Assembly: GCA_029215795.1 (NCBI GenBank) | Contig: JARDYH010000004.1 | Coordinates: 28,214,001 to 28,278,000, forward strand | Length of the DNA stretch: 64,000 nucleotides | Source: Anniella stebbinsi | Lineage: Eukaryota > Chordata > Lepidosauria > Squamata > Anniellidae | Reading direction: 5' to 3' | In this document: in pieces, positions 43,620 through 53,993 of the stretch | Layout: every line of letters begins with the position of its first letter | Numbering within the stretch: the stretch's first letter is position 1 | Translations under genes and position numbers: made by a program | The notes under the pieces: model-generated | Database searches by the model: none | The model's input: only the letters and a program-made list of their open reading frames with translations | What the model was told of the DNA's origin: nothing

Positions 43620-44455
43620 AGATGCTAAACATCTGGGCATCTATATGAGACACTTATTGTGTGCTTATCATTCTCTACTCAGGGTTGTTTATGGATTCTT
43701 TAGACAGTGGCTCAGTTCGGACAACATATTAAGCAACGGAGAGGTAAATAACGTACTGACTGTGCGTTAGGCAGGAGGAGTTCCACAGACGACACACTGC
43801 AGCCGGCGCTGCTCAGAACCAGCAAACGCCCCGGCTGCAAGGAACTTATGGTGGCCATTTTGGTGGTAGCCTCTCCTCCGTGTGTCCCCCAGCCGTATCC
43901 CAGCATGCACCATGAGTTCTGCCAGCTGCATAGAGTGGCTGGGTTTTTTTGGCTGCTCTAGGCAGTAGAACTCTATTCCAAAACGGAATAGTCCACGGGG
44001 GGGGGGGGGGGGGGGCTGAATTCGGACGACATATTAAACAATGGGGCTTTGGGCTAAACAACGTGCAAGCCCATTGTTTCGCTCCGTTGTTTAAAGTGCC
44101 TGATTAACGTACTGTCAGTTGTGTGTGCATTGTGTGCTGCCCTCCAGACGACACAATAAGCAACACAACTGACGATTGTTCACCCCCTCCTCCGTTACTT
44201 AATGTGTCGTCCGAACTAAGCCAGTGTCTTGACCTTTCAGATTCATTTTTGGGTCTAACCAGCATTTTTGGTGAAAAAAATTTAGAGCAGGGAAAATGTG
44301 GCATTTAATTGTGTAAGTGAAAGAAAGCACAACTTCCTTTTGTGTATTTGTGGTATTCTGCTATACCATCGAGTCACCTAGAGGTTATGTAGTGGGAAAG
44401 CAGGAGAAGAAAAGCTCCTCATGTAGTGCTTGGATTTCAATTCTCCAACAAACCT
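43620..44455. repeat. Dispersed repeat F, split by a MITE
   Basis: Left part 'cacttattgtgtgcttatca ttctctactcag' and right part 'cttccttttgtgtatttgtg gtattctgctataccat' match 38113-38420. The foldback element 43709-44224 lies between them. Confidence 0.6.
43709..44224. mobile_element. Foldback DNA element with G19 core (~516 bp)
   Basis: Left end 'ggctcagttcggacaacata ttaagcaacgg' and right end 'ccgttacttaatgtgtcgtc cgaactaagcc' are a good inverted pair. A second inverted segment begins at 44017 ('gaattcggacgacatattaa acaa'). An uninterrupted run of 19 G sits at 43997-44015. ORFs are artefacts. Confidence 0.7.
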
Positions 44456-44459
44456 GAAA

Positions 44460-45110
44460 GTAAATATGGCAGATTATCAGCCAATTAACCACTTCTCGTA
44501 GAAAAGCTCATTGACTTTGGCATAGTCACCATTTTGTTATAGAAAAGGTTACTATACTTTTAAAGTAAAATTAATAAAATGAGCCTAGCAACCTCTGCCA
44601 TGGTGAACTTTGACATACACTTGCCAGTTCAGGTGCAGACTCCAGGCCTGTTTGGTACTGCCCTCATCACTTGCCTCTCTCTGGGCCACCCCCTTGGGAC
44701 ACTCTCTTTTGGGCCATCCCCTTGGGCTGCAGGGCCCTAGTGCTTGGCCCCTAGCCTCATCCCCTGTGGCATGGTTGCCAACTTTTCAACTGGCCTCTGT
44801 AACTATGATTCTAGCAGCTGTTTGATCTGCAGCAATTAACAAATGATGGTGTTTAGCTCTGTGCCATGGAAAGATCAACAAGAAAGCTACTTTCAACTTC
44901 TTCTGCCCAACTGTTTGAAGGGAACAGCCTGGAATCTGAACAGTGTCATCTATGGCCAGAAGCCAAGGGGGAAAAAAACTGCCACACACAGCCATGTATT
45001 CTTAATATATTGTACCTTTCTGTGGATTTTAATTGCCGACTTTGCAAGCCAATCTTGACTTAAAAGCTGAGTATTAATAATATGTAAATACATTCAAAAT
45101 GACACCTGCT
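44460..45110. other. Intergenic stretch, no gene seen
   Basis: Small overlapping ORFs on both strands with no domain. Confidence 0.45.
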
Positions 45111-45124
45111 AATTCTTGCATATC

Positions 45125-45444
45125 TAGGCTGACCATATGAAAAGGAGGACAAGGCTCATGTAATTTTAACAGTTGTAGAGAAAAGGGAATTTCAGCCAGT
45201 GTCATTTGTATGCAATTCGTACTTGGTGAAATTCCCTCTTCATTACAACAGTTAAAGCTGCAGGGGCCCTGCCCTCTTTTGTATCTGGTCATTCTAGTAT
45301 AGTGCATGCAACTTTAATTGCTTTGATGAAGAGGTGATTTCACCAGATACTAATTGCATACAAATGATGCCGGCTGAAATTCCCTTTTCTCTGCAACTGT
45401 TAAAGTTACATGAGCCCTGTCCTCCTTTTCATATGGTCAGCCTA
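45125..45444. mobile_element. hAT-type 320-bp foldback MITE, copy 5 (subfamily 2)
   Basis: Perfect 8-bp duplication TGCATATC (45117-45124, 45445-45452). Termini as copy 4 (TAGGCTGACCATATGAAAAG). Same nested body. Confidence 0.93.
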
Positions 45445-45588
45445 TGCATATCAAGCAGCTACCAAAGCAAAGGAGAAGGTTAGGCTCTGTGTTGTGCAAG
45501 CAACCCTTGCAAAAAGAACTAAAGAGCAGTGTGTGATTATCAGCAGATTCTGTTGCCTCTCAGAAATGATGGAATGAATTAACATTTA

Positions 45589-45811
45589 ATAGAGTGACCA
45601 TATGAAAAGGAGGACAGGGCTCCTGTATCTTTAACAGTTGTATAGAAACGGGAATCTCAACAGATGTCATTTGTATGTATGCAGCACCTGGTGAAATCCC
45701 CTCTTCATCACAACAGTTAAGGCTACAGGAGCCCTGCCCTCTTTTGTATCTGGTCACTCTAGTATAGCTGCAGCTTTAACTGTTGTAACGAAGAGGGTAT
45801 TTCACCAGGTC
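45589..45811. mobile_element. hAT-type foldback MITE, copy 6, right end missing
   Basis: Begins TAGAGTGACCATATGAAAAG and follows subfamily 2 to 'gaagagggtatttcaccagg t', then stops, so about the last 100 bp are lost. Confidence 0.8.
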
Positions 45812-45859
45812 TAGTAGCTTCAAATAGTAGTTTGGTATATTCCGCTATTTATCCTGTTG

Positions 45860-46030
45860 ACAACATGATGACCCACCCTGCGGAAAACACATTGCATTTA
45901 GACACTCTAGGGCCCTGTGTTATCTATGGAGGCACAGGTGACCTCACTTGCCACACCTGCACATCCAGCAGCAGAGAAAGGGGTGCTGAATCTATTTCCT
46001 TGTGGGTCCCTTTCCCAAACATAATGGTCC
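45860..46030. repeat. Dispersed repeat G
   Basis: 'Actctagggccctgtgttat ctatggaggcacaggtgacc' and 'ttgccacacctgcacatcc' recur at 59738-59810. Class unknown. Confidence 0.5.
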
Positions 46031-46620
46031 ATTTGCTGTGATTAATGACTTGTTTATTCTTCATGACAATGTGACGGGATTTATGTCTTTGGCATGCACA
46101 TCTGCTACATAGCCTCATTGTGTTCCAACTACAGTCACCCAATGTGTAGAACGTGACGTAGCTACTCCTGAGGCATAATCTGGTGAAACACAGGATGTTG
46201 GGGAGGAAGGCACTTACTGAACCCTTTCCCCCAAATGAATGGCACTTTTGCTTCCAGGGCCAGAAACAACAAGGATCTTTAATGACCTTCAAGCACCAAC
46301 CTATTCCAGTGTGAATGGGAACCTGCTGTTTACACCCCACCCCCACCCTACACAAAAGAGCATCATTATTCCCCTTTCTGAGTTCAGTTGACACAGTGAA
46401 TGGAAATGCTTGAAAATCCTAGTGCTCCTGTAATCACCAAGTATAAATAGAAGGAACAAGATGATGTTGGCTTCCTGCTTCGCTGGGTTTCTAGTTCCAT
46501 TCCATTAACTTGGGGGCAGGATGAAGGTTTGTGTCAATGTCTCATTGCTTCTAATTCCACTAATAGGTGCAATACATCAGTTACTGAAAGAGAATACAGA
46601 GGGGAGGGGGAAGCTGAGTA
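46031..46620. other. Intergenic stretch, no gene seen
   Basis: The minus ORF 45924-46394 spans repeat G and unique sequence, with no recognised domain; taken as chance. Confidence 0.4.
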
Positions 46621-46625
46621 GGGCC

Positions 46626-46626
<1 letters not shown>

Positions 46627-46659
<33 letters not shown>

Positions 46660-47310
46660 GTATCTCTTTCTCGCTCATGGTGGTTTTTCTAGACGGACAT
46701 GATGGGCTTTGCCAAGTCATGCTGTCTTTTACAGATTCAGGAATTTCCTGACAATTGAGCATGTTTTAAGTATGACTGCTTTCTGGATGTTGGTGTGGAT
46801 ATATTTTGGTAGGTCCAGTTTCTGAAGGTTTTCTGTATAATTTTTTGATGTGATGCCAGTGACTGATATGACTAACAGAATAATCATGACCTTTTCCTGT
46901 TGCCATAGTTCTTTGACTTCCATGGCCAGTGGTGTATATTTGTCTCTCTTCTTGTGTATTTTTCTTTTTTGTCTATGACCGCTATGTCTGGTCGGTTGCA
47001 GGGTATTGTTTTGTCAGTATGAATTGTTCTGTCTCAGTATATTTTATGATCTGCATTTTCCAAGACTGTTTTGGGTGAGTATGTATAGTATGGTGTAGGT
47101 TGTTTGATGAGGTTGAATTTGATGGCTAGTTGTTAGTGAATTATTTTTGCAGGTGTATTGTGTCTGTCTGTAAAGTCCATTCCTGCCAGAATTTTACGTC
47201 CTCCTGTTATATGGTCTACTGTTTCTTGGAATTGATAGCATTTCCTGCATAGGTTTGTTGTTACACTGTTATATTTTATGATGTATTTTTGGTAGTTTTT
47301 TGTGGCTATA

Positions 47311-47341
<31 letters not shown>

Positions 47342-47430
47342 CTTCTTCTTCTTCTTCTTCTTCTTCTTTGCTTACCACTTTGCTAACAGCCCACTGTGAC
47401 ATGCCCAGAACTAGGTGGTTGGCCTCTGCA
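46627..47430 (-). mobile_element. R4-type LINE 3' end, antisense
   Basis: The minus strand encodes 'CRKCYQFQETVDHITGG ... LAGMDFTDRHN' (47133-47402), a Cys-Cys-His motif of the kind just before the restriction-like endonuclease of R4/Dong-type LINEs (its last Cys is R), and then 'VISVTGITSKNYTENLQKL ... IQKAVILKTCSIVRKFLNL' (46729-46923), typical of the very C-terminus. The 3' tail is the ATT/AAT tract 46627-46659. A (GAA)n tract interrupts the coding part. R4 is one of the LINE clades known in lizards. Confidence 0.65.
47312..47368. repeat. (TTC)n microsatellite inside the R4 relic
   Basis: 19 TTC units; read on the minus strand they give the poly-Glu run of ORF 47133-47402. Confidence 0.96.
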
Positions 47431-47800
47431 AGAGGAGAAGAAAATCTATTTTTCTAGCCTAGTGAAATGAAATCATGAGTATTAAACTTCTGCAGGGAAA
47501 CTCAGATCCACAAGCAAGTGTTGTAAAAATCTGAACAGATCTATGATTTTCACCCCCCAATACGTCCATTTCCCCTGACACGCATCTTACACGCATTTTA
47601 CAGGCATCCTACATGTGTTCGCTGACATGCACACCCAAACCGTCCACACACAGCACCCCAAAGCCCCATTCCCCACTGCCTGTCCATTGTATCCATTTCT
47701 GCAAAAGTTAAGCTGCTTGCAAGTGATTTAGCGGTACAAGAACTAAGAGCTTGTCAAAATCACCATTGCTCCTTCTTCTCCAGGTCAGACTCCATTATAC
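47431..47800. other. Intergenic stretch, no gene seen
   Basis: No recognisable gene or repeat. Confidence 0.4.
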
Positions 47801-47809
47801 ACAATCAGG

Positions 47810-48245
47810 GATGTGCATAGGCTACCTGACTTAGAGGAACCAGGAGTGTGACTCATCCAGATGTGACCATAGCACACCTGGAGAGGGACAAAATGACCAT
47901 ATAAGGGAATGATAGAAGTGAAGGGACATTGCAAAGCATCTCTGGGTACAAGTAAAATAGCACATGGCAATGCAATGCCACGTCTGGCCGCTACTCGGGA
48001 CTACTCGAGAGTAAAACAGAGTTGGCCAAATGATGTCCCTGGGGCTATAAACCAATGGGATGAGGGCAGATGACGTGTAACTTTTGGAGTATAAAAGCAC
48101 TGTTTGAACCTTGGTGTGGTGTGAGTCTGGAAAGCAGCGTTAGCGTCCAGGGTCACCTATTCTGCGCAGAATAAAATCAGTTTCCAAAGCTTCAAGAGGT
48201 CTTTCGTCAACTGTTTCATATCTGGACTTTGGACACTTGGAAATA
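47810..48245 (+). mobile_element. Candidate LTR with TATA and poly(A) signals
   Basis: A good TATA box TATAAAAG (48090-48097) is followed 80 bp later by AATAAA (48170-48175), the compact layout of an LTR. A TGACGT half-site lies at 48070. Ends are uncertain and no internal viral or gypsy sequence was seen. It could also be a short unannotated promoter plus first exon. Confidence 0.3.
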
Positions 48246-48249
48246 GCAT

Positions 48250-49500
48250 AATTAATGCAACACAAGTGTAAGAAGAAATGTAGCACAGCTGATTTGAAAA
48301 CTGTGTCACTGGTTCTATGAGCAGCTACAAGAGAAAAAAAAAGTTTTGTTTATTAGCAGGATGATTTCTGAATAGTAGGGCACCATCCCCATGATCCTAA
48401 GCAAGCCCATGGCAACTCTTACTTTTCTAAGGGCTTAATCCTATGCATATTTAGACAGAAAAAGGAAACACACAACTCCCAGCATGCCGCCAGCTAGCAT
48501 GGCTGGTGGTTGATAAAAGGCTAGTGGTTGATAAGCTCGGTAATGAGATAGTTAGATATACTGTAAATGAAGACTTTATAAACACAAAAGGGGCTATTTT
48601 CGTCAAATGAGATACAAGAATTCTCTTGTCATACAGTAGTAATGAAACAATTAATGATTCAATAATATTTGAAAGCCGAGCATAGTAAAGCAGACCCAAC
48701 AAACATAATTTACATTCAAGAAATATGGTTAAACATACAGCTGCTAGTGTTCAAAAATCATGCATACGGTTGTTTGTATTCAAATTATAGTGAGTGTATA
48801 CAGTTGTTCATATTCAAATCAAAATATCGTATTCAAATCCTAATAAATAAATAAATGGTAACTCTAGATTGTGTGCTCCGTTTCTGATTAATCTTCATCA
48901 GTAGTATGATATTTACAATGAAAAAATGTTTCCAACTGCCCCATGGATATGGAGGTATATATTCACTCTGACATCTGTAGGGAACGGTGCACTAAAATGG
49001 AGTAGAGGCAAGTTATTATATGAATAAATTGCTAGAGAAACATTCCCAAAGATAAAATGAGTAAGGCAGACTTGTTACCTTCCTAAGTAGGGATTAAATT
49101 CTTCTTAAATGAATGCTGGATATCACTTTGCTTGACTAAGATATCAGTCATTGACTGTAATAATAAAACCATTCTAGGTGTGAATTCACACTTGTATTCA
49201 AAATATTGACATGGTGTCAAAAGCACCAATGCCTCTTTCACACATACTGTACAGGAGCTAGGGACGTGGGAGAAATTTGAAGCAGACTAAAATGAGTTTG
49301 GATTTCTAAGAACCCGCTGCAGAATGGTGCAGAATCCATGGACTTTGGGGATTATTATTATTTATTTATTTATTTTTACTTTCCTGAAAGTTTTGCAATT
49401 TTTTTCACAGGAAGATTTGTTTCTCTTTCAACATATGGAAAATATACATGGGAAAAAATTGAATGGAATGGGGGAACAATATGCTAAATGTTACAAACTA
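48250..49500. other. Intergenic stretch, no gene seen
   Basis: A/T-rich, with a weak family-B-like piece at 48470-48520 ('acaactcccagcatgccgcc'). No gene. Confidence 0.45.
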
Positions 49501-49511
49501 ACGTAAATTAT

Positions 49512-50020
49512 GTTTTATTTATTTATTGCATTTTATACTGCCCAGTAGCCTAAGCTCTCTGGGCAGTTTACAACAATTAAAACCATAAAAAAACATTCAA
49601 GATATAAAACAACAACAATATAAAAATACAATATAAGAACACAAGCAGAATAAGCCCAAGCAGCAATACAAAAATTAATATCAATTTCAAATACAGATTT
49701 AAAACAGCAAAGTTAAAAATTAAACTGATAAATTGTTAAAATACTGAGAAAATAAAAAGGTCTTCACCTGGTGTCTAAAAGAGTATAATGTAGGGGCCAG
49801 GTGAACTTCTCTAGTGAGCTCATTCCACAGCCAGAGTGCCACAGCAGAAAAGGCCCTCCTCCTGGTAGCCATCTGCCTCGGGGCTCATGGAGAAGGACCC
49901 CCGAGGATGATCTTAGTGTCTGGGCAGATACATATGGGAGGAGGCATTCCTTCAGATAACCTGGCCCCAAGTTGTTTAGGGCTTTGAATGTTAATACTAG
50001 CACTTTGAATCGGGCAAACT
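49512..50020 (-). mobile_element. L2-type LINE 3' end, antisense
   Basis: Tail complement 'ttttatttatttattgcatt ttatactgcc', then coding complement: the minus strand has 'LVLTFKALNNLGPGYLKECLLPYVSAQTLRSS' (within 49764-50141), the L2-type ORF2 end. Frame is broken by a 'GGPFLLWHSGCG' shift where RAFSVAAP should be. Confidence 0.8.
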
Positions 50021-50162
50021 TTCTTATGCAATTATTTACATATTTTCCCACATAACGAGGGGAAAACCGAATCTGTCTGTGAACGGACGCCAAAATGAAC
50101 TGCACCACACAATGCACGAAACACAAAGGGATGGATTTCACAAGATCCAGACATCCCTAACA

Positions 50163-50300
50163 AGAGCCTTCCCTGACCTGGTGCCCTCCAGATGTTTTAG
50201 ACATCAACTCCCATCAGCCTCAGCCAGCATGGCCAATGGTCAGGAAGGCTGGGATTGTAGTCCCAAACGTCTGGTGGGCACCAGGTTGCGAAAGGCTGCT
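50163..50300. mobile_element. Foldback MITE family B, good copy
   Basis: 'Gccttccctgacctggtgcc ctccagatg' pairs with 'tctggtgggcaccaggttgc gaaaggc'. Inner 'agccagcatggccaatggtc' marks the centre. Confidence 0.8.
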
Positions 50301-50433
50301 ATACAACAACTACCCTGTTTGCCACTCTCAGAAAGCTGCAGCCAGTTCCAGTTCATTGATGAGTAAACCTATTTAAATGCCTGCTTGTTACATTCACGCA
50401 CTTTGAATTGTGCAGCTAAAGCAATGTACTGTG

Positions 50434-51095
50434 TAGGGATGTGTATCGTATCGTTAAAATGTACGATAACGATACAATAAGGTCGTTATCGTGCATGTGT
50501 TTAATGATGACAATACGATAGAAAAACCTACGATAATCATTGGAGACGATAATTTTCGGGCGATTTTATCATTTTATCGGACTGCCATATAAATATACCT
50601 ATAACTTTTGTATTTTAAAAGTTAGAGGCTTGAAACTTGGTCACAGTGCTTCTGGGGTATGCCTAAGTATGTGTATGAAATTTGAGATCGATCCCTCCAA
50701 CCCTCGATTTTATATGAATTTTTTAAAGATCATTTCCGTTCTGACAGGTCTGAATGAATGCACATGGCGAGCTGTCATTCAGACCTGTCAGAACGGAAAT
50801 GATCTTTAAAAAATTAATATAAAATCAAGGGTTGGAGGGATCGATCTCAAATTTCATACACATACTTAGGCATACCCCAGAAGCACTGTGACCAAGTTTA
50901 AAGCCTCTAACTTTTAAAATACAGAAATTATAGGCATTTTTTTCTTTAAAAATAGGGCTGCAAAAAATATCGTTTTTTCATGATAATTATCGTGAAGACA
51001 ATACGGTTCACCTACGATATGAATGAAGACGATTTTTTTTGGTCCGAAATGACGATAACAATAAACGACGATATTTTTTGGCATGCACCCCCCTA
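50434..51095. mobile_element. hAT-type element with CGATAA-rich ends and perfect core palindrome (662 bp)
   Basis: Perfect 8-bp duplication GTACTGTG (50426-50433, 51096-51103). Ends TAGGGATGTGTATCG and complement of TAGGGGGGTGCATGCC. Next to the ends, 'cgataacgat'-type motifs cluster. The core (about 50595-50940) is a near-perfect inverted repeat with arms of ~165 bp meeting near 50768. No transposase. Confidence 0.92.
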
Positions 51096-51230
51096 GTACT
51101 GTGTGAAGAGGCACTGTAAGACCCAAGTCCTGCTGACACTTCATTAGCACAAGGAAATGTTTTTACTCATGCAGATACCTAGTCCCAGCTCAAAAATGTC
51201 TTCAGCAGCTGTCATTGGAACACCAAGGGC

Positions 51231-51579
51231 TTTTCTACACAAGGCAGTTTATCACTGTATCTGCTTTTAGTTTTGTGCAGAATTCAGATCCATGTTCTAC
51301 ACAGAGCTTTTCCTGTCCTGCTTTTCCACTACATACCCACTAGGTGGAGCTGTGCTAGTGGAAGACTGCAAACACACAAGTAGAAATGATGCATTCAGAA
51401 ATAATACCCCATTTCCTCTATTCTAAAAACAAAGCACAGTGAAAGTTCTCTGAAGAAACAAGCGAAACTGGAGGATCACGTTCTAGTCTTAAAGAAACTA
51501 TAAACAACCGTGAGTAAGGAATCATGAACGCACAATACATGTTTCATGTAGAAAATCTCCACGGTTTTAGAGTGGAAAC
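51231..51579. repeat. Dispersed repeat F, inverted copy
   Basis: 'Cctgcttttccactacatac ccactaggtgg' and 'caaacacacaagtagaaatg atgcattc' are the complement of 38113-38420 sequence. Cut by the hAT element at 51580. Confidence 0.5.
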
Positions 51580-52890
51580 TAGGGGTGTGCACGGACCCCC
51601 CGGATCGGATCGGGACCCGGATCGGGACCTCCAATTTTGTCACGGACCGGTTCGGACAAAATCGGAGGCCCCCCGGACTGGATCGAGTCCGATCCCGACC
51701 CAAAAATCGTAAATTTTTGGATCGGCCGCCATTTTTTTCCCCATAGACTTGCATTGCAATACAAGTCTATGAGGAAAAAATGGCGGCGGGTGGGTGAGGG
51801 GGGGCCTAACTCCCTCCCCCCCGGGGCCGTCCGCTGTGGACGGCCCCGGCAGGTAAGCCCCCTCCCCCGCGCTCCCTACCCCCCTGGGGCCGTCCGCTTC
51901 CATCCGCTGGCGCCCGCGGGCGCCAGCGGATAGAAGCGGATGGCTCTGGGGGGGGTAAGCCCCCTTCCCCGCCACTGCTTACCTTCTCGGCCTGTCCGCT
52001 CCCGTCCGGCACCGGCGGCTACTACCAGCGGGCTCCGCGGCCTACTCTCGAGTAGCGCGCCGGGTGATGACATCACCCGGCGCGCCACCCTGGAGTAGGC
52101 CGCGGAGCCTGCTGGTAGTAGTCGCCGGCGCCGGACGGGAGCGGCCGGGCCGGGAAGGTAAGGGCCCCCCTCCCCCCTCCACGCGCCCCCTCCTCCACTC
52201 CACGCACCCCCTGCTTACCTTCTCGGCCCGTCCGCTCCCGTCCTGCGCCGGCGGCTACCACCAGCAGGCTCCGCGGCCTGCTCTAGAGTAGCGCGCCGGG
52301 TGATGACATCACCCGGCGCACCACCCTAGAGTAGGCCGCGTAGCCTGCTGGTAGTAGTAGTCACCGGCGCCGGACGGGAGCGGCCGGGCCGGGAAGGTAA
52401 GGGCCCCCCTCCCCCCTCCGCGCGCCCCCTCCTCCCCTCCACGCACCCCCTGCTTACCTTCTCGGCCCGTCCGCTCCCGTCCGGGGCCGGCGGCTACTAC
52501 CAGCAGGCTCCGCGGCCTGCTCTAGAGTAGCGCGCCGGGTGATGACATCACCCGGCGCGCCACCCTAGAGCAGGCCGCGGAGCCTGCTGGTAGTAGCTGC
52601 TAGTGCCGGACGGGAGCGGACGGGCCGAGAAGGTAAGTGCCCCCCTCCTCCCCCCCCGCTGTCCACTTTCATCGGCGGGCGCCCGCTGGCGCCCGCCAAT
52701 GGAAGCGGCGGTGGGCGCCAGTGGGCGCCCGCCGATCCGCCGATCCGCCGAACCGGTTCGGAGCCTTTTCGGACCGGTTCGGATTGGATCGGCCGATCCA
52801 GCTGCGGGATCGGAAATCGGATAATTTATCCGATTTCCCACTGGACCGGACTCGGATCGTGGATCGGGTCCGATCCAGTGCACATCCCTA
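51580..52890. mobile_element. GATC-rich hAT-type foldback element (1311 bp)
   Basis: Perfect 8-bp duplication GTGGAAAC (51572-51579, 52891-52898). Ends TAGGGGTGTGCACGG and complement of TAGGGATGTGCACTGG. 'Cggatcgg' motifs crowd both ends. The core holds about three ~240-bp GC-rich units (51960-52157 partial, 52158-52396, 52397-52632), each a palindrome round 'cgccgggtgatgacatcacc cggcgcgcc' and bounded by GTAAG/CTTAC. Many long ORFs here are artefacts of strand symmetry. The same family, in reverse, is at 61207. Confidence 0.93.
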
Positions 52891-53005
52891 GTGGAAACCT
52901 CTCCTGGGCTAAAGACTTACGGGGTGGGAAATGGAAAGTCTTTTTCTCTCTCCATCCAACTAGCTAAATGTATTCATTATGGAACAGGGAAAAGTGCATG
53001 TGTAT

Positions 53006-53985
53006 TAGGGATGTGCAGCAGATCGGGTCCGATCCACGCTCTGGACCCGATCTGGCCAAAATTGGGTAAAATGATCCAATCCCGATCCCGATCATTTGGA
53101 CCATCCAATCTGATCTGATCTGATCCGAAGGGAGCTGATCCAGATCAGAAAAAATCAGAGGATCAGACCTCCATTGGGAAAACATGGCGGTGGGTGAATG
53201 GGGACCTCCCCCTCCCTCTCTCCCCCCTCCCCCTCATGCTTCATACCTCCTGCCTCCTTGCTGCCATCCACTGCCTCCCATTGCTTCCATACTACTTTGA
53301 AACAGGCCTAGCGGCCTGTTCCACAATAGAGCGCTGGCGCACCGGGTGACATCATCACTTGGAACGCCCTCGCTCTACTGTGGAACAGACCGCAAGGTCT
53401 GTTTCTCCATAGTACTGAAGCAGCAGACGGCAGTGGACAGCAGCGAGGAGGCAGCAGGTAAGGAGCATGAGTGGGGGAAGGGGGAGGGAGGGAGGTGGTG
53501 GTCCCCCGTTACCTGCCGGTGTCCCGCACTGCCGTCCGCTGCTTCCATACTATTGATAAACAGACCGTACTACTGATAAACGTCATCACCCAGTGCACTA
53601 CTGAGAGGCAGGCCGCAAAGCCTGTTTCTCAGTAGTAAGGAAACAGTGGGCGGCAGCGGATGGCAGCGGACAGAAGTGGACGGCGCTGGCAGGTAAGGAG
53701 CGTGAGTGGGGTGGAGTGACAGGAAGGGGGGGAGTTAGGTCCCTACTCACCCGCCCCCATGTTTTCCGCATAGGCTTGCATTGGAGGAAAGCTTTCTTTC
53801 CCCCAATGCAAGCCTATGGCGAAAACACCTAAAATGGCATCCAATCCAAAAATCGGACATCCAATTTTCATATTGGAATCGGATCCGATCCGATGGACTT
53901 CCAATTTTGTCCGATCCGATCCAGGGCAAAATCTGAGGTCCCAATTCTGATTCCATTACAATTTTTCTTCCCATGCACACCCCTA
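53006..53985. mobile_element. GATC-rich hAT-type foldback element (980 bp)
   Basis: Perfect 8-bp duplication ATGTGTAT (52998-53005, 53986-53993). Ends TAGGGATGTGCAGCAGATCGG and complement of TAGGGGTGTGCATGGG. Core shares the 'gcaggtaaggagc.tgagtgg' and 'cccccaatgcaagcctatgg' segments with the element at 5392 but runs the opposite way round. Confidence 0.92.
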
Positions 53986-53993
53986 ATGTGTAT

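Noticed and set aside
47133..47402. Poly-glutamate protein
   Set aside because: The Glu run is a (TTC)n microsatellite; the flanks are an R4-type LINE relic.
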